Shown here piece by piece: positions 34,650 to 47,600 of a DNA stretch of 64,000 nt (within the stretch, counting starts at the first letter, position 1; each line of letters opens with the position of its first letter). The notes below the pieces were generated by a model. The model did no database searches. It was not told the origin of the DNA and saw only the letters and a program-made list of their open reading frames with translations. Position numbers and translations under genes: made by a program. Source of the DNA: Miscanthus floridulus (lineage: Eukaryota > Streptophyta > Magnoliopsida > Poales > Poaceae); the NCBI RefSeq assembly GCF_019320115.1, contig NC_089581.1:68490485-68554484 (forward strand). The letters are read 5' to 3'.

Positions 34650-35776
34650 TTTATGAGCCAAAGGAAATTTATATGGTTAATTGCATGGTGCTCTCGCCGG
34701 CCCTACTGTAATAATGATGAATAATCGTTCTACAAAAGCTCTTGAATAAGTAGCATGGGTGTCTCACTATTTATCTATAGTCTTTTCATGGCCTCTGGCA
34801 ATAACTACGAACGACTGTGTATTATATCACATTGTATTATATCTTATTGCTGATGAATGTTCTTTAGGTTCTTTCTGCTACTTAAATCTCCCGTGGTAAC
34901 GCGCAGGATATCACCTAGTTATTGCAATGTGTAGAATGCCGATATTGGTTTTTTTTTAAACTGATATTGGTTTATTGGTTATCCATTGGAGGCTAATATG
35001 AAGCCAAATTTGCGTACCTAGGTTCATATGTAATTGGATCGAACAAATACATGTAATAACAGACATCAAGTTCATTTTGACATAACTCTCGTTGTCCTCT
35101 TGTTATATGTTGTTTAAGAATAAATGTATAACAATACTATGAACGAGTATTGTGAAAAAAAAACTCTCATTCCTAAGGACCGTGCTAGTTTCACTGAAGG
35201 GTTCCATATCCTGATTTTAAGACTCCATATGTTAGAAACAATACAAATAAGTTTTATCCTCGTACAACTTATTTCATCCATGAAACTTTTGTAATCTCAA
35301 TCTCTTCGTCCATTCTATGCCACGAAACTCTATTGAAATCCCATTAAGGCTGGTCTAATGCCAGTCTCAGTGGGATAAGCGTTTTTCGTAATGTGACAAC
35401 GCTTTTAAGAAGTGAGTTTCATGAACATAAAAGTTGCCCAACACAATTACCAACTCTCTGTGAATCATAAAATTAAATGCTTATAGAAACATAGAATGAA
35501 AGTTTCCACTGAGGGAGTGGGTATTTCATCATGTTTCATTTATTCTATATTACATGGGAGTCTTTTTTTTCATGTTTATATTAAAAAAACTCGGGCTGCG
35601 GGGGTAAATACCCCGAGCTATTTTAGCTTAAGGTAGATGACATCTCACCCAGCCTAAGAATGAGAGGGTCATGAATGAATAGTAAAAATATAACGGCAAG
35701 AGTTTCATGGGTCATGAATGAATGGCATTTCTTTAGCAATGGAGTCTCTTTAGCAATGGAGTCTCAATGACTGTAT

Positions 35777-38700
35777 TGTGACAGAGTATTAGCTAAACGA
35801 GTTTACGCCTTGTTCGCTTGAACTTATTAGTCCGGCTTATCAACCATGGTGTAGTGTTTTTTCTTTCACAGCAAAACAGCATCAGTCGGCTTATTAGCCG
35901 CAAAAACCATCGGCCGACATAAAGACCGAGTGAGTCAATTCTTGATCCTACATTGGCAACTATGCCGGATCTTTCTTGTGTGGCATGGGGGCATAGATGT
36001 ATAGCGACCACTATTATCATCTTTTCTGGTTTGAATTATTGGAATACAATCCAAATATATACTCCCTCATTGTGCTTTTTTCTAGATACGATTTGCTACG
36101 TATCTAAAAATAATATATATACATCGATAAGTAGGAAAAAGATATATATTATAGATAAAAATTAGAACAACTTACAATTAATAGAACTGTTAATAACTTT
36201 GTAGAGACATGTGTAATTTTTTTTTACCGAAACATTAATCTATTTTATCTTATTTGTTTCTATAAACTAGATGGACTCTGACCATTTCAAATTTCAATGC
36301 TAAATAAAGATGGGTCTTTCATCTAGATGTGCCGGTACTTAAGCTTTTTAAAACTTTGACCAGTATTAGGTACTAAAGAATGTAATTCTAACGTAGTATT
36401 GAGTCAGTTTTTTTAATTTAATCAAGTTTATAAAAAGTTATTAATATTTTTAATCTTAAATAATTATCATGAATTATATTTATCATCAATATTTTTGTTG
36501 TATATCTTGGTTTCATAAATATTGATATTTTGTAAAAAAAATTGCTTAAATTTGGATAATTTAAATAAAGACAGGACTATGACGGCATACTTTTTCAGGA
36601 AGAAGGCAGCAAGGTACTTCCTCTGTCTCAAAAATGGTGCAATTCTAAAACATTGTTATGCTAAATTATGTCAAGTTTGACCAAATCTCTACATCTAAAA
36701 AAGGCTCTAAAGTCATCATCTATCCGATGATACCAAATCTTGACGCCGGCTCATGCGTCCGTGTCCAATATGAATCATACTCCACTCGGAGCTCACATGT
36801 ACACGTCCTACCCGGTTACGATACGAAGACCGGATCCACGTGTCCGGGTCCGATACGAAGTCCTCGAAGCTCACACGTCTGCGCCCGATTACCGAGATTC
36901 AATTAAAAAGTTGTGACACCGGTGCAACACACGAGAGTAATATCTATCATACTAAATAGGTACGTATACATACTTTCATAAATACTTATTTTGTGTTTTC
37001 AATATTGAATTGGTTTTTTATCTGTATATTTGGTTAAACTTTAGACATTTTAATTGAGAATGTATCTAGAATTTCATATTTTTTGGACGGAGGTAGTACT
37101 TAGATCCCTCGTGAATCAAAATTAAAAAATGATTTGGCTGTTTGGCAGTAATTTTTTTAAGAGGTCTGCCATATAAAAAGAAGTGCAATTACCGTTTAGT
37201 AATATATAATATAATATGTATCTACGAATAAAATGCGCCGTGTTCAGCGTGGACCGAAAGGGTTGGTGGCGAAAAAGAAATTGCCAGTCAGACAAGCACA
37301 CGAAAACAAACAGCACGACACGGCGCCCGCCCGCTTCTAGAAGGCGCACTCACCTACCAACAAAGCGGTGAACTGGAGCATTTGTATACTCCATTTGGCA
37401 TGATCCCCCTGAGTAATTCCTGGACAATTCCATTCGTCGGTTCATCGTGCCTATTTAGCAGGGGTGCGGTTGGTTCGATGATAAAGTTGGATGGGATACG
37501 GTCATTCATGAATATTAGGATAATGATATCTATGATGTATGTTTGGTTAGATAGATAGAACGAGAACGTGCCATTTTTCTGTTTGATTAGATGAATAAAA
37601 GTGGATGGGATTAGAATAGTTGTCTAATTATATATATTATTTAAAAATAATAACAACTAATTAGACACTAATAAATATGCACTAAAACTAATTTTGCCAT
37701 GAAAATCACTAATTTAAAATGGATATGTTAATTACCACAACTAATAATCTAATTAGCACACAAAACATGCACTAATCAACGCATTGGCATTTATCAAAAC
37801 TAATCCTACCATCGTAATTACTAAGTAATCATACATATACTAATCATCCTTAATTTATTTACTAATGACAAAGATTAGAAGACATGGATAAGCTGGTTCA
37901 CGAGATTTTTATGAACCAGGAAATCCAGCATCTAAGGGTATATTCTCTATCCATGGTTTTACCGGTCCCAGTGATTCATCCAACCAAACGTCAGTGATCC
38001 ATGAATAGTCCAATCCCATCCATACAAATCCAACCAACCAAACACATACTAGGTGACTGTCGTGCTGACATTCTCAATCCTGAGCATCGTGCCGGGCTGC
38101 CGGTAGCCCTGGGCAAATTTTACCGAGAATCGAGAACTGAACCGAAAAAATCGAGAACCGAACCGAGTTTATCGAGAACCGAAGTCTCAGTTCCCTGTTA
38201 GGTTCTTATTTCCGAGGAACCCAAATTTGTTCGGTAAAATCGGTTCCCCCCTCGGTTAACCGAACTAACCGAGGAACCAAAAATAGTGTAGTAGTGTGCT
38301 GTCTTAGTGTCTTGCACTCTTGCTGAACGCTGATGCCTTGCTTTAGAAGTTAGCACTCTATTTATGTATTTGTTACTCTGTTTGACTGTTATATATTTGT
38401 CACTATGGTTTTGTATGCAATCCTGCTGAAACATTGTCAAAATTTGCTATTGAACATGTTGTTACATGGATTTTGGGTACTGTTCTTTTTTTTGGTTCTA
38501 CCCGGAACTGAACCAAAAGAACCGATACCGAACTTGGTCGGTTCCATGTTTTTTGAAGAACCGATCGGTATTGGTTTTCTAAGAACCAAACTTCTTCAAA
38601 AACCGAAGAACCGATCGGTTCGGTTCGGTAGAACTGAACGCCCAGGGCGAGCTGCCGGGGTCTCCATCAGCGTTGGCTTTGGCAGGATCCGAACGTGGTA

Positions 38701-40682
38701 GGTGTCATGGCAGAGGGCGCGGGGACAACCAGCAAGCAGCGGCGGCATGGCACCAGCAGCAGGCAGCGGTGGTGGGAAGAGGAGGGCAAGGAGAAGTGAT
38801 GGTCACGCTCAAGAGATATGGATATTTTCCGACTGTATTCGAGACCGAATCCGTTTAGAGAAGTTCAGATCTATCCGTATTCGAGTCTGGATATTCAACA
38901 TCCGATACCGTATCCGTATTCGAATACTAAAATCGCATATTTATGATGTTGATATCAATCGTATCCTATAAGACATGGTTGACACTATCCGTATTCGAAC
39001 CGAATCTGGACTGAAATATGAAAACAGATATAATATCAATGATATTCGTTCGTATCCAATCTGTTTTCATCCCTACTCAAGAGACATCATTCATTAATTG
39101 TATATATCAAATTTGAATAGATGGATGCATGTTTGAGTACCTATTTGTATCGAATGAAGATCAGTCTATTTTTTCTTCACAGGGTCCAAGTAGCCATTTT
39201 TTTGTTGGTTACAAGCATTATTTATTTTTCTTACTTCATATCCATTGTGTTCTTTGCCAATTGAAATGAAATCTAACTAAACTCTATTCATTGATATACG
39301 ATATGGGCCATAGGTGGCAAAAGGTTTAGATTGCCTATAATCATTTTCTTTCAATACTTTATGAGCAGTGGCGGATGCACGATGCGGGATAAGGGGGGGC
39401 TAAAACAATGGAGATGTTGATTTGCATGAAGATTTAATGGTGAAATCAAGCTTTTGCTACAGTGATTAGGCTTGAAATCAAGAAATTAGGGGGCTGGAGC
39501 CCCCAGCCCCCCCCCCCTGTGGATCCGCCGCTGTTTATGAGCCAAAGGAAATTTATATGGTTAATTGCATGGTGCTCTCGCCGGCCCTACTGTAATAATG
39601 ATGAATAATCGTTCTACAAAAGCTCTTGAATAAGTAGCATGGGTGTCTCACTATTTATCTATAGTCTTTTCATGGCCTCTGGCAATAACTACGAACGACT
39701 GTGTATTTTTGGTTCAGCATACCACCATTCATATATCACATTGTATTATATCTTATTGCTGATGAATGTTCTTTAGGTTCTTTCTGCTACTTAAATCTCT
39801 CGTGGTAACGCGCAGGATATCACCTAGTTATTGCAATGTGTAGAATGCCGATATTGGTTTTTTTTTTAACTGATATTGGTTTATTGGTTATCCATTGGAG
39901 GCTAATACGAAGCCAAATTTGCGTACCTAGGTTCATATGTAATTGGATCGAACAAATACATGTAATAACAGACATCAAGTTCATTTTGACATAACTCTCG
40001 TTGTCCTCTTGTTATATGTTGTTTAAGAATAAATGTATAACAATACTATGAACGAGTATTGTGAAAAAAAAAACTCTCATTCCTAAGGACCGTGCCAGTT
40101 TCACTGAAGGGTTCCAATCCTGATTTTAAGACTCCATATGTTAGAAACAATACAAATAAGTTTTATCCTCGTACAACTTATTTCATCCCATGAAACTTTT
40201 GTAATCTCAATCTCTTCGTCCATTCTATGCCACGAAACTCTATTGAAATCCCATTAAGGCTGGTCTAATGCCAGTCTCAGTGGGATAAGCGTTTTTCGTA
40301 ATGTGACAACGCTTTTAAGAAGTGAGTTTCATGAACATAAAAGTTGCCCAACACAATTACCAACTCTCTGTGAATCATAAAATTAAATGCTTATAGAAAC
40401 ATAGAATGAAAGTTTCCACTGAGGGAGTGGGTATTTCATCATGTTTCATTTATTCTATATTACATGGGAGTCTTTTTTTCATGTTTATATTAAAAAAACT
40501 CGGGCTGCGGGGGTAAATACCCCGAGCTATTTTAGCTTAAGATAGATGACATCTCACCCAGTCTAAGAATGAGAGGGTCATGAATGAATAGTAAAAATAT
40601 AACGGCAAGAGTTTCATGGGTCATGAATGAATGGCATTTCTTTAGCAATGGAGTCTCTTTAGCAATGGAGTCTCAATGACTG
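35777..40682. repeat. 4.9-kb tandem repeat, copy 2
   Basis: Nearly identical to copy 1 throughout, including the hAT-type MITE at 39366-39533. It ends with ATGGAGTCTCAATGACTG, where the 3.9-kb LTR element (40683-44597) is inserted. The target 5-mer GACTG at 40678-40682 recurs at 44598-44602, and TAT at 44603-44605 completes the junction to copy 3. Confidence 0.95.
39366..39533. mobile_element. hAT-type MITE, 168 bp, copy 2
   Basis: Same element as 34473-34649 at the identical unit position, with TTTATGAG duplications at 39358-39365 and 39534-39541. It differs mainly in G/C homopolymer lengths. Confidence 0.9.
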
Positions 40683-41080
40683 TGTGGGGGATATACCCCC
40701 GGGTACCACAAGATGGTACATGGGCCGCACCATCCAAGGTGGCCCGGCCCGTAAGATCAAGGCGTGCACATCAAGATTACAAGTTGTACTAGATATTATA
40801 ATAGTACCAAATTGGATACTTTACTTGTAACTTTGTCTCTTCGGAGTATATAAGGAGAGACAAGGGTCCCCTAGAGGATAGGTTAATCTGTATACATCTC
40901 AATACAATACACCAAAGACATAGGACATAGGGTATTACGTCAATCAGACGGCCCGAACCTGTCTAAATCGTTGTCTCTGCGCCTTGTGTCACCATCTGGT
41001 TCCTGATTACACGCATCCTACCGATAATCTACCACCACGGGCACCCCCCTCAGTGGACTGCCGACCATATTTCGTCGACA
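40683..41080 (+). repeat. 5' LTR of the non-autonomous element
   Basis: The LTR is 398 bp. A TATA-like GAGTATATAAGGAGAG lies near 40844-40859, followed by AATACAATACACC. It matches 44200-44597 with only a few differences. Confidence 0.93.
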
Positions 41081-43133
41081 GTGGCGCGCCAGGTAGGGGT
41101 CCCCTTTTGGGGTTGTGCGTGCTGATCTTCCGATGAATCAGATGGCAATTTTTTTCAGCAAACAATACCAACGACAACTCGGCTTCATGTGCTGGGCGAT
41201 GGACAATCTGCTATGGCGACATCCTCCAACAACGACCCACGACGACCTACAGCCCCTACAGCGGACTCGTTGTGCCACCCGCGCAAGGTGCACAGGCAGG
41301 TCAGATCGGCATGCATGAACTGAGGAGCGATGCAGAACTCCCCGACCTTGTCAAGCATCACGCACGTGAAATCCAACAGGCAATCCAATCTACATGCACC
41401 AAGCCACCAACCATGCAGGCGTGCGGCAGTAATTAGTCACGTATCCATATTTGGCTAAAGATCCAATGGCAAACCGAGAGGACCAGACGTACAAGACATC
41501 AATAGAGTCATGCCAGGCCAAGCGAGCAATCAATCAGAAGGAACAAATGATCTACAATGCATGCACATGCTAATTAATTAGCCTTCATGCATGCGTGCAT
41601 ATACGCGTAGACCAGCCGATCGGCGACATGCCCGGCTCGACATCTGAGAAGCAAGCTAAGTCATGTTTCCTATTTTAATTAACTATACTATCGAATATAT
41701 ATTGGATATATCTACATCTACGTAATTACTTTTGGCAGGAGCCGAATCATGCCCAGACGCAGCCATCAAGAAGCTAGTTGTTGGGAGATTTATACGTACA
41801 TGATTACGTACCTTTGCATCAACCAACATCAAGCAAGCTGCGACAAAATTGATTGGCTTGCATGTTATCTGGTCGGAGCTGAGCGTCTTCAAAGCCTTCA
41901 AGCAAGACCGGTCTAGCCGACCAGCGAGCCGCATCGAGCCACGTCGAGCCGCTGAGCGAGCCGCGTCGAGCCATCAAACGATCCACATCGGGCCATACGA
42001 GCAGACGTCGCAAACAAAACCGATCTACAGCGCCACGCGTGTATACGGAAATAAATTCCTTGCTGCTTACGCACGGATTTCATCGGCATGATATCAACAA
42101 TGACTGCGACAACTAGGACCCTCGTCTGTATCCTTCGGTGAACTGCCATGTTGCAGCGGCGCCTTTCCTTGCCGACTCTGCCTCGACCGAGTTCGACTCC
42201 GACTCCCGGAGCAATGGCCGTGGCTGAGTAGGCTGCAGGACTCAACCCAAGACAAAGGCTTGCGAGATTCCCCGCCGTCACGGACTAGCGCCATGCACCC
42301 GGCTCGAAGCGCCGAGTCCCAGGTTTCAACGACGCGTTGATTCTACCATGTCCCGAGCAGCTCCGCCGAGCTCCGACTATGTTGACCACGGACCACATCG
42401 ACCACGTCCCGAGCGGCTCCGCCGAGCTCCGACCACCTCGACCACCAGACCACGTCGCAATGATGATCACCGCGAAGAACGGCGCTACGACAATCGCGAC
42501 CACGATCATGACGACAGATCAGAAAGCTCGAGGACCGGACAACTTCATCGCCACCGATCAGATTTCTATCCAAAGATAAGTACACTTCTAATATTTATAT
42601 TTAATATAATTTTCATTACGACGTTTCTCCACAACGTCCTCGTCATGATTATTCTTCCAATAACGTTGGTCCATGTATACCATCCTAAATATAACATACA
42701 TCTATACTGAATGCAAATCCTCGACCAGTCACGTTGACGCTCGAACGCCTTCAGAGACGGCCCTATCTCCGGCTTCTCCCTACACGTACACGAGCGTCTG
42801 CCCTCTGCGTTATGGGTGGTCGGCAGCGGCTCCTTAGCGACGCTTTGTTCTTCCTACACGTGCACGGGTTCCGCGCCCCGCGTTATGGTTAACAAGCTAA
42901 TTAGGGCTGGAGACTCAGCTATATACTAACTGGTCGGACGGTTTATATTAAGTATAAACACAAACTTCATATTAACACTGATGTTTACAAAGCACCAACT
43001 GCTTTATCACATCATGCTCATTTGCAAATGACTGCTGAGTGTTGTTTCTTCACCGCTGATTTTTTCTCCATAATTTATTATTTTATACATCATGTACTAC
43101 TATTCTACATATTTATATTGCAGGAATTTCGAG
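41081..43133 (+). other. Internal region of the non-autonomous element, no known gene
   Basis: The stretch 42120-42580 is rich in CGACCAC/CTCCGAC words and open in several frames. The 42348-42710 frame has a HRPRPERLRRAPTTSTTRPR-type basic segment that then turns acidic/basic (DHDHDDRSE), loosely gag-like. I cannot assign a domain. A weak duplication, CCTACACGTACACG/CCTACACGTGCACG, lies near 42780-42860. Confidence 0.4.
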
Positions 43134-43690
43134 CTATGCTCGGGGACTTCGTCGCTCGCTTCTCGACCATGGCTCGGGGACTTCGTCGCTCGCTCCTCGA
43201 CATGTGCTCGGGGACTGCCTCGACCACTCTCCAACCATGGCTCGAGGACTTCGTCGCTCGCTCCTCGACCTGTGCTCGGGGACTGCCTGCCTCGATCACT
43301 CTCCGACCACGGCTCGGGGACTTCGTCGCTCGCTCCTCGACCTATGCTCGGGGACTGCCTGCCTCGATCACTCTCCAACCACGGCTCGGGGACTTCGTCG
43401 CTTGCTCCTCGACCTGTGCTCGGGGACTGCCTCGACCACTCTCCGACCACGGCTCGGGGACTTCGTCGCTCGCTCCTCGACCTGTGCTCAGGGACTGCCC
43501 CGACCACTCTTTGACCACGGCTCTAGGACTTTGCGTCTCGCTCCTCGACCTGTGCTCGGGGACTGCCTCGACCACTCTCCGACCATGGCTCGGGGACTTT
43601 GCGTCTCGCTCCTCGACCGTAGCTCGGGGACTGCCTCGACTACTCTCTGACCACGGCTCGGGGACTTTGCGTCTCGACTACATGTGACTG
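43134..43690 (+). repeat. Minisatellite of 68-72 bp units, about 8 copies
   Basis: The phrase GGCTCGGGGACTTCGTCGCT recurs at 43171, 43239, 43311, 43383, 43451, 43519, 43587 and 43655, giving periods of 68, 72, 72, 68, 68, 68 and 68. Each unit is two related halves: GCTCGGGGACTTCGTC and GCTCGGGGACTGCCTC. Since 68 is not a multiple of 3, the long frames open here (for example 43204-43650) cannot be conserved protein and are a by-product of a stop-poor repeat. The CTCGGGGACT core resembles the polypurine tract next to the 3' LTR. Confidence 0.92.
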
Positions 43691-44199
43691 GCAACTCGCA
43701 TACAGTTGGGATATTTTTTCTCACTTAGACCTTGCTACAAGGCTCATACCTCGCCTTCCAGCAAGCTCGGGGACTACATCGGTACGATGCACCTGCCGGT
43801 GCATCTTGTATCGCCTGTACGACGGTTGGATTCTCAACTTAACTGGGAATTCTTTTTAGACTCTGGCACCACGTGCCTACATCACCTACTACCAGGCTCG
43901 GGGACTAAGTGGGCACACTTCACCTTGCGGTGAATGTGTTTGTTTTTCGACCTCTACGCCTCTGATGATCAAGGACGCTACGCTTCAAGACGCACTTACA
44001 TTTCTTTTCAGAAATACAAGTGGGCACACTTACCAGGACGGAAATCTTTTTCTTTCTTCTTAAGAACACCATACATTCTTCGGACAACCTCCTTCTCCGG
44101 CGACAACGGTGGTCGGAGATGTCAAGAACTCAAGCCTCACTGTTCGGAGAAGGTTGAAACGGCGTGTCGCATCAGAATACATGGCGTTCGGGGACTAGC

Positions 44200-44597
44200 T
44201 GTGGGGGATATACCCCCGGGTACCACAAGATGGTACATGGGCCGCACCATCCGAGGTGGCCCGGCCCGTAAGATCAAGGCGTGCACATCAAGATTACAAG
44301 TTGTACTAGATATTATAATAGTACCAAATTGAATACTTTACTTGTAACCTTGTCTCTTCGGAGTATATAAGGAGAGACAAGGGTCCCCTAGAGGATAGGT
44401 TAATCTGTATACATCTCAATACAATACACCAAAGACACAGGACGTAGGGTATTACGTCAATCAGACGGCCCGAACCTGTCTAAATCGTTGTCTCTGCGCC
44501 TTGTGTCACCATCTGGTTCCTGATTACACGCATCCTACCGATAATCTACCACCACGGGCACCCCCTTCGGTGGACTGCCGACCATATTTCGTCGACA
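44200..44597 (+). repeat. 3' LTR of the non-autonomous element
   Basis: Partner of the 5' LTR, ending TCGACA, followed by GACTG, the duplicated target. Confidence 0.93.
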
Positions 44598-44605
44598 GAC
44601 TGTAT

Positions 44606-47600
44606 TGTGACAGAGTATTAGCTAAACGAGTTTACGCCTTGTTCGCTTGAACTTATTAATCCGGCTTATCAACCATGGTGTAGTGTTTTTTCTTTCACAG
44701 CAAAACAGCATCAGTCGGCTTATCAGTCGTAAAAACCATCGGCCGACATAAAGACCGAGTGAGTCAATTCTTGATCCTACATTGGCAACTATGCCGGATC
44801 TTTCTTGTGTGCCATGGGGGCATAGATGTATAGCGACCACTATTATCATCTTTTCTGGTTTGAATTATTGGAATACAATCCAAATATATACTCCCTCATT
44901 GTGCTTTTTTCTAGATACGATTTGCTACGTATCTAAACATAATATATATACATCGATAAGTAGGAAAAAGATATATATTATAGATAAAAATTAGAACAAC
45001 TTACAATTAATAGAACTGTTAATAACTTTGTAGAGACATGTGTAAATTTTTTTTTACCGAAACATTAATCTATTTTATCTTATTTGTTTCTATAAACTAG
45101 ATGGACTCTGACCATTTCAAATTTCAATGCTAAATAAAGATGGGTCTTTCATCTAGATGTGCCGGTACTTAAGCTTTTTAAAACTTTGACCAGTATTAGG
45201 TACTAAAGAATGTAATTCTAACATAGTATTGAACAGTTTTTTTTAATTTAATCAAGTTTATAAAAAGTTATTAATATTTTTAATCTTAAATAATTATCAT
45301 GAATTATATTTATCATCAATATTTTTGTTGTATATCTTGGTTTCATAAATATTGATATTTTTTAAACAAAATTGCTTAAATTTGGATAATTTAAATAAAG
45401 ACAGGACTATGACCGCATACTTTTTCAGGAAGAAGGCAGCAAGGTACTTCCTCTGTCTCAAAAATGGTGCAATTCTAAAACATTGTTATGCTAAATTATG
45501 TCAAGTTTGACCAAATCTCTACGTCTAAAAAAGGCTCTAAAGTTATCATCTATCCGATGATACCAAATCTTAACGCCTGCTCATGCGTCCGTGTCCGATA
45601 TGAATCATACTCTACTCGGAGCTCACATGTCCACGTCCTACCCGGTTACGATATGAAGACCGGATCCATGTGTCCGGATCCGATACGAAGTCCTCGAAGC
45701 TCACACGTATGCGCCCGATTACCGAGATTCAATTAAAAAGTTGTGACACTGGTGCAACACACGAGAGTAATATCTATCATACTAAATAGGTACGTATACA
45801 TACTTTCATAAATACTTATTTTGTGTTTGAAATATTGAATTGATTTTTTATCTGTATATTTGGTTAAACTTTAGACATTTTAATTGAGAATGTATCTAGA
45901 ATTTCATATTTTTTGGACGGAGGTAGTACTTAGATCCCTCGTGAATCAAAATTAAAAAGTGATTTGGCTGTTTGGCAGTAATTTTTTTAAGAGGTCTGCC
46001 ATATAAAAAAATGCAATTACCGTTTAGTAATATATAATATAATATGTATCTACGAATAAAATGCGCCGTGTTCAGCGTGGACCGAAAGGGTTGGTGGCGA
46101 AAAAGAAATTGCCAGTCAGACAAGCAAGAACACTCTGCACACGAAAACAAACAGCACGACACGGCGCCCGCCCGCTTCTAGAAGGCGCACTCACCTACCA
46201 ACAAAGCGGTGAACTGGAGCATTTGTATACTCCATTTGGCATGATCCCCCTGAGTAATTCCTGGACAATTCCATTCGTCGGTTCATCGTGCCTATTTAGG
46301 GCAGTCCCAATAGTAAATTGATAATGGTTTCTATCCTCATTAAATGACTTGCCACGTAGGCAAAATATTGACATGGCAACGTATTTAATGAAGAAAGAGA
46401 GCAAAAATCATAGAAATTGTTTCTTCATGAAGAAATCAGGTCTACTCTTGATCCAATGTACCAAGAAACCATGAAATCACCATTGGGGAGAAACCACCAG
46501 TTTCTAGGGAGCTCGTGTCGCACTTCCATTGGAGGAAAAGATAGAGTTGGGGGAGAGAAAGAGAAAATAGTTATTACTCATAGAAACCATGGGTTGGAAA
46601 GCAGTACTTTTTTTGTGCGGTATCCTATGTTATAGAAACTACTAGTTTCTTTTATTGGGACTGCCCTTAGCAGGGGTGCGGTTGGTTCGATGATAAAGTT
46701 GGATGGGATACGGTCATTCATGAATATTGGGATAATGATATCTATGATGTATGTTTGGTTAGACTGATAGAACGTGCCATTTTCTGTTTGATTAGATGAA
46801 TGAAAGTGGATGGGATTAGAATAGTTGTCTAATTATATATATTATTTAAAAATAATAACAACTAATTAGACACTAATAAATATGCACTAAAACTAATTTT
46901 GCCATGAAAATCACTAATTTAAAATGGATATGTTAATTACCACAACTAATAATCTAATTAGCACACAAAACATGCACTAATCAACGCATTGGCACTTATC
47001 AAAACTAATCCTACCATCATAATTACTAAGTAATAATACATATACTAATCATCCTTAATTTATTTACTAATGACAAAGATTAGAAGACATGGATAAGCTG
47101 GTTCACGAGATTTTTATGAACCAGAAAATCCAGCATCTAAGGGTATATTCTCTATCCATGGTTTTACCGGTCCGAGTGATTCATCCAACCAAACGTCAGT
47201 GATCCATGAATAGTCCAATCCCGTCCATACAAATCCAACCAACCAAACACATACTAGGTGACTGTCGTGCTGACATTCTCCATCCTGACCATCGTGCCGG
47301 GCTGCCGGTAGCCCTGGGCAAATTTTACCGAGAACCGAGAACCGAACCGAAAAAATCGAGAACCGAACCGAATTTACCGAGAACCAAAGTCTCGGTTCCC
47401 TGTTCGGTTCTTATTTCCGAGGAACCGAAATTTGTTCGGTAAAATCGGTTCCCCCCTCAGTTAACCGAACTAACCGAGGAACTGAAAATATTGTAGTAGT
47501 GTGCTGTCTTAGTGTCTTGCACTCTTGCTGAACGCTGATGCCTTGCTTTAGAAGTTAGCACTCTATTTATGTATTTGTTACTCTGTTTGACTGTTATATT

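Larger units (their letters stand above)
30882..35776. repeat. 4.9-kb tandem repeat, copy 1
   Basis: It begins TGTGACAGAGTATTAGC and repeats almost exactly at 35777 (period 4895). No host exon is visible. The content is a stack of MITEs: a short element near 30912-31020, a Stowaway-like element at 31723-32206, a Tourist-like element at about 32568-33157, hAT-type elements at 33211-33757, 33923-34182 and 34473-34649, and a footless MITE near 35180-35350. Compared with copy 2 it lacks about 27 bases near 34823. Copies 1 and 2 differ by only scattered changes. Confidence 0.95.
40683..44597 (+). mobile_element. Non-autonomous LTR retrotransposon, 3.9 kb
   Basis: Nearly identical 398-bp LTRs (40683-41080 and 44200-44597) start TGTGGGGGATATACCCCC and end TTTCGTCGACA. 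The target duplication is GACTG. A PBS-like TGGCGCGCCAGGTAGGGG follows the 5' LTR, and a CGGGGACTAGC purine tract precedes the 3' LTR. The interior encodes no recognisable gag, protease, RT or integrase. It has an Arg/Asp-rich open stretch at 42348-42710 and a minisatellite at 43134-43690. LTR similarity points to a young insertion mobilised by a partner element. Confidence 0.93.

Noticed and set aside
43022..43687. Long overlapping open frames (up to 221 codons) in the non-autonomous LTR element
   Set aside because: They lie in a 68-72 bp minisatellite open on both strands and in several frames; the unit length shifts frame, so no protein is conserved.
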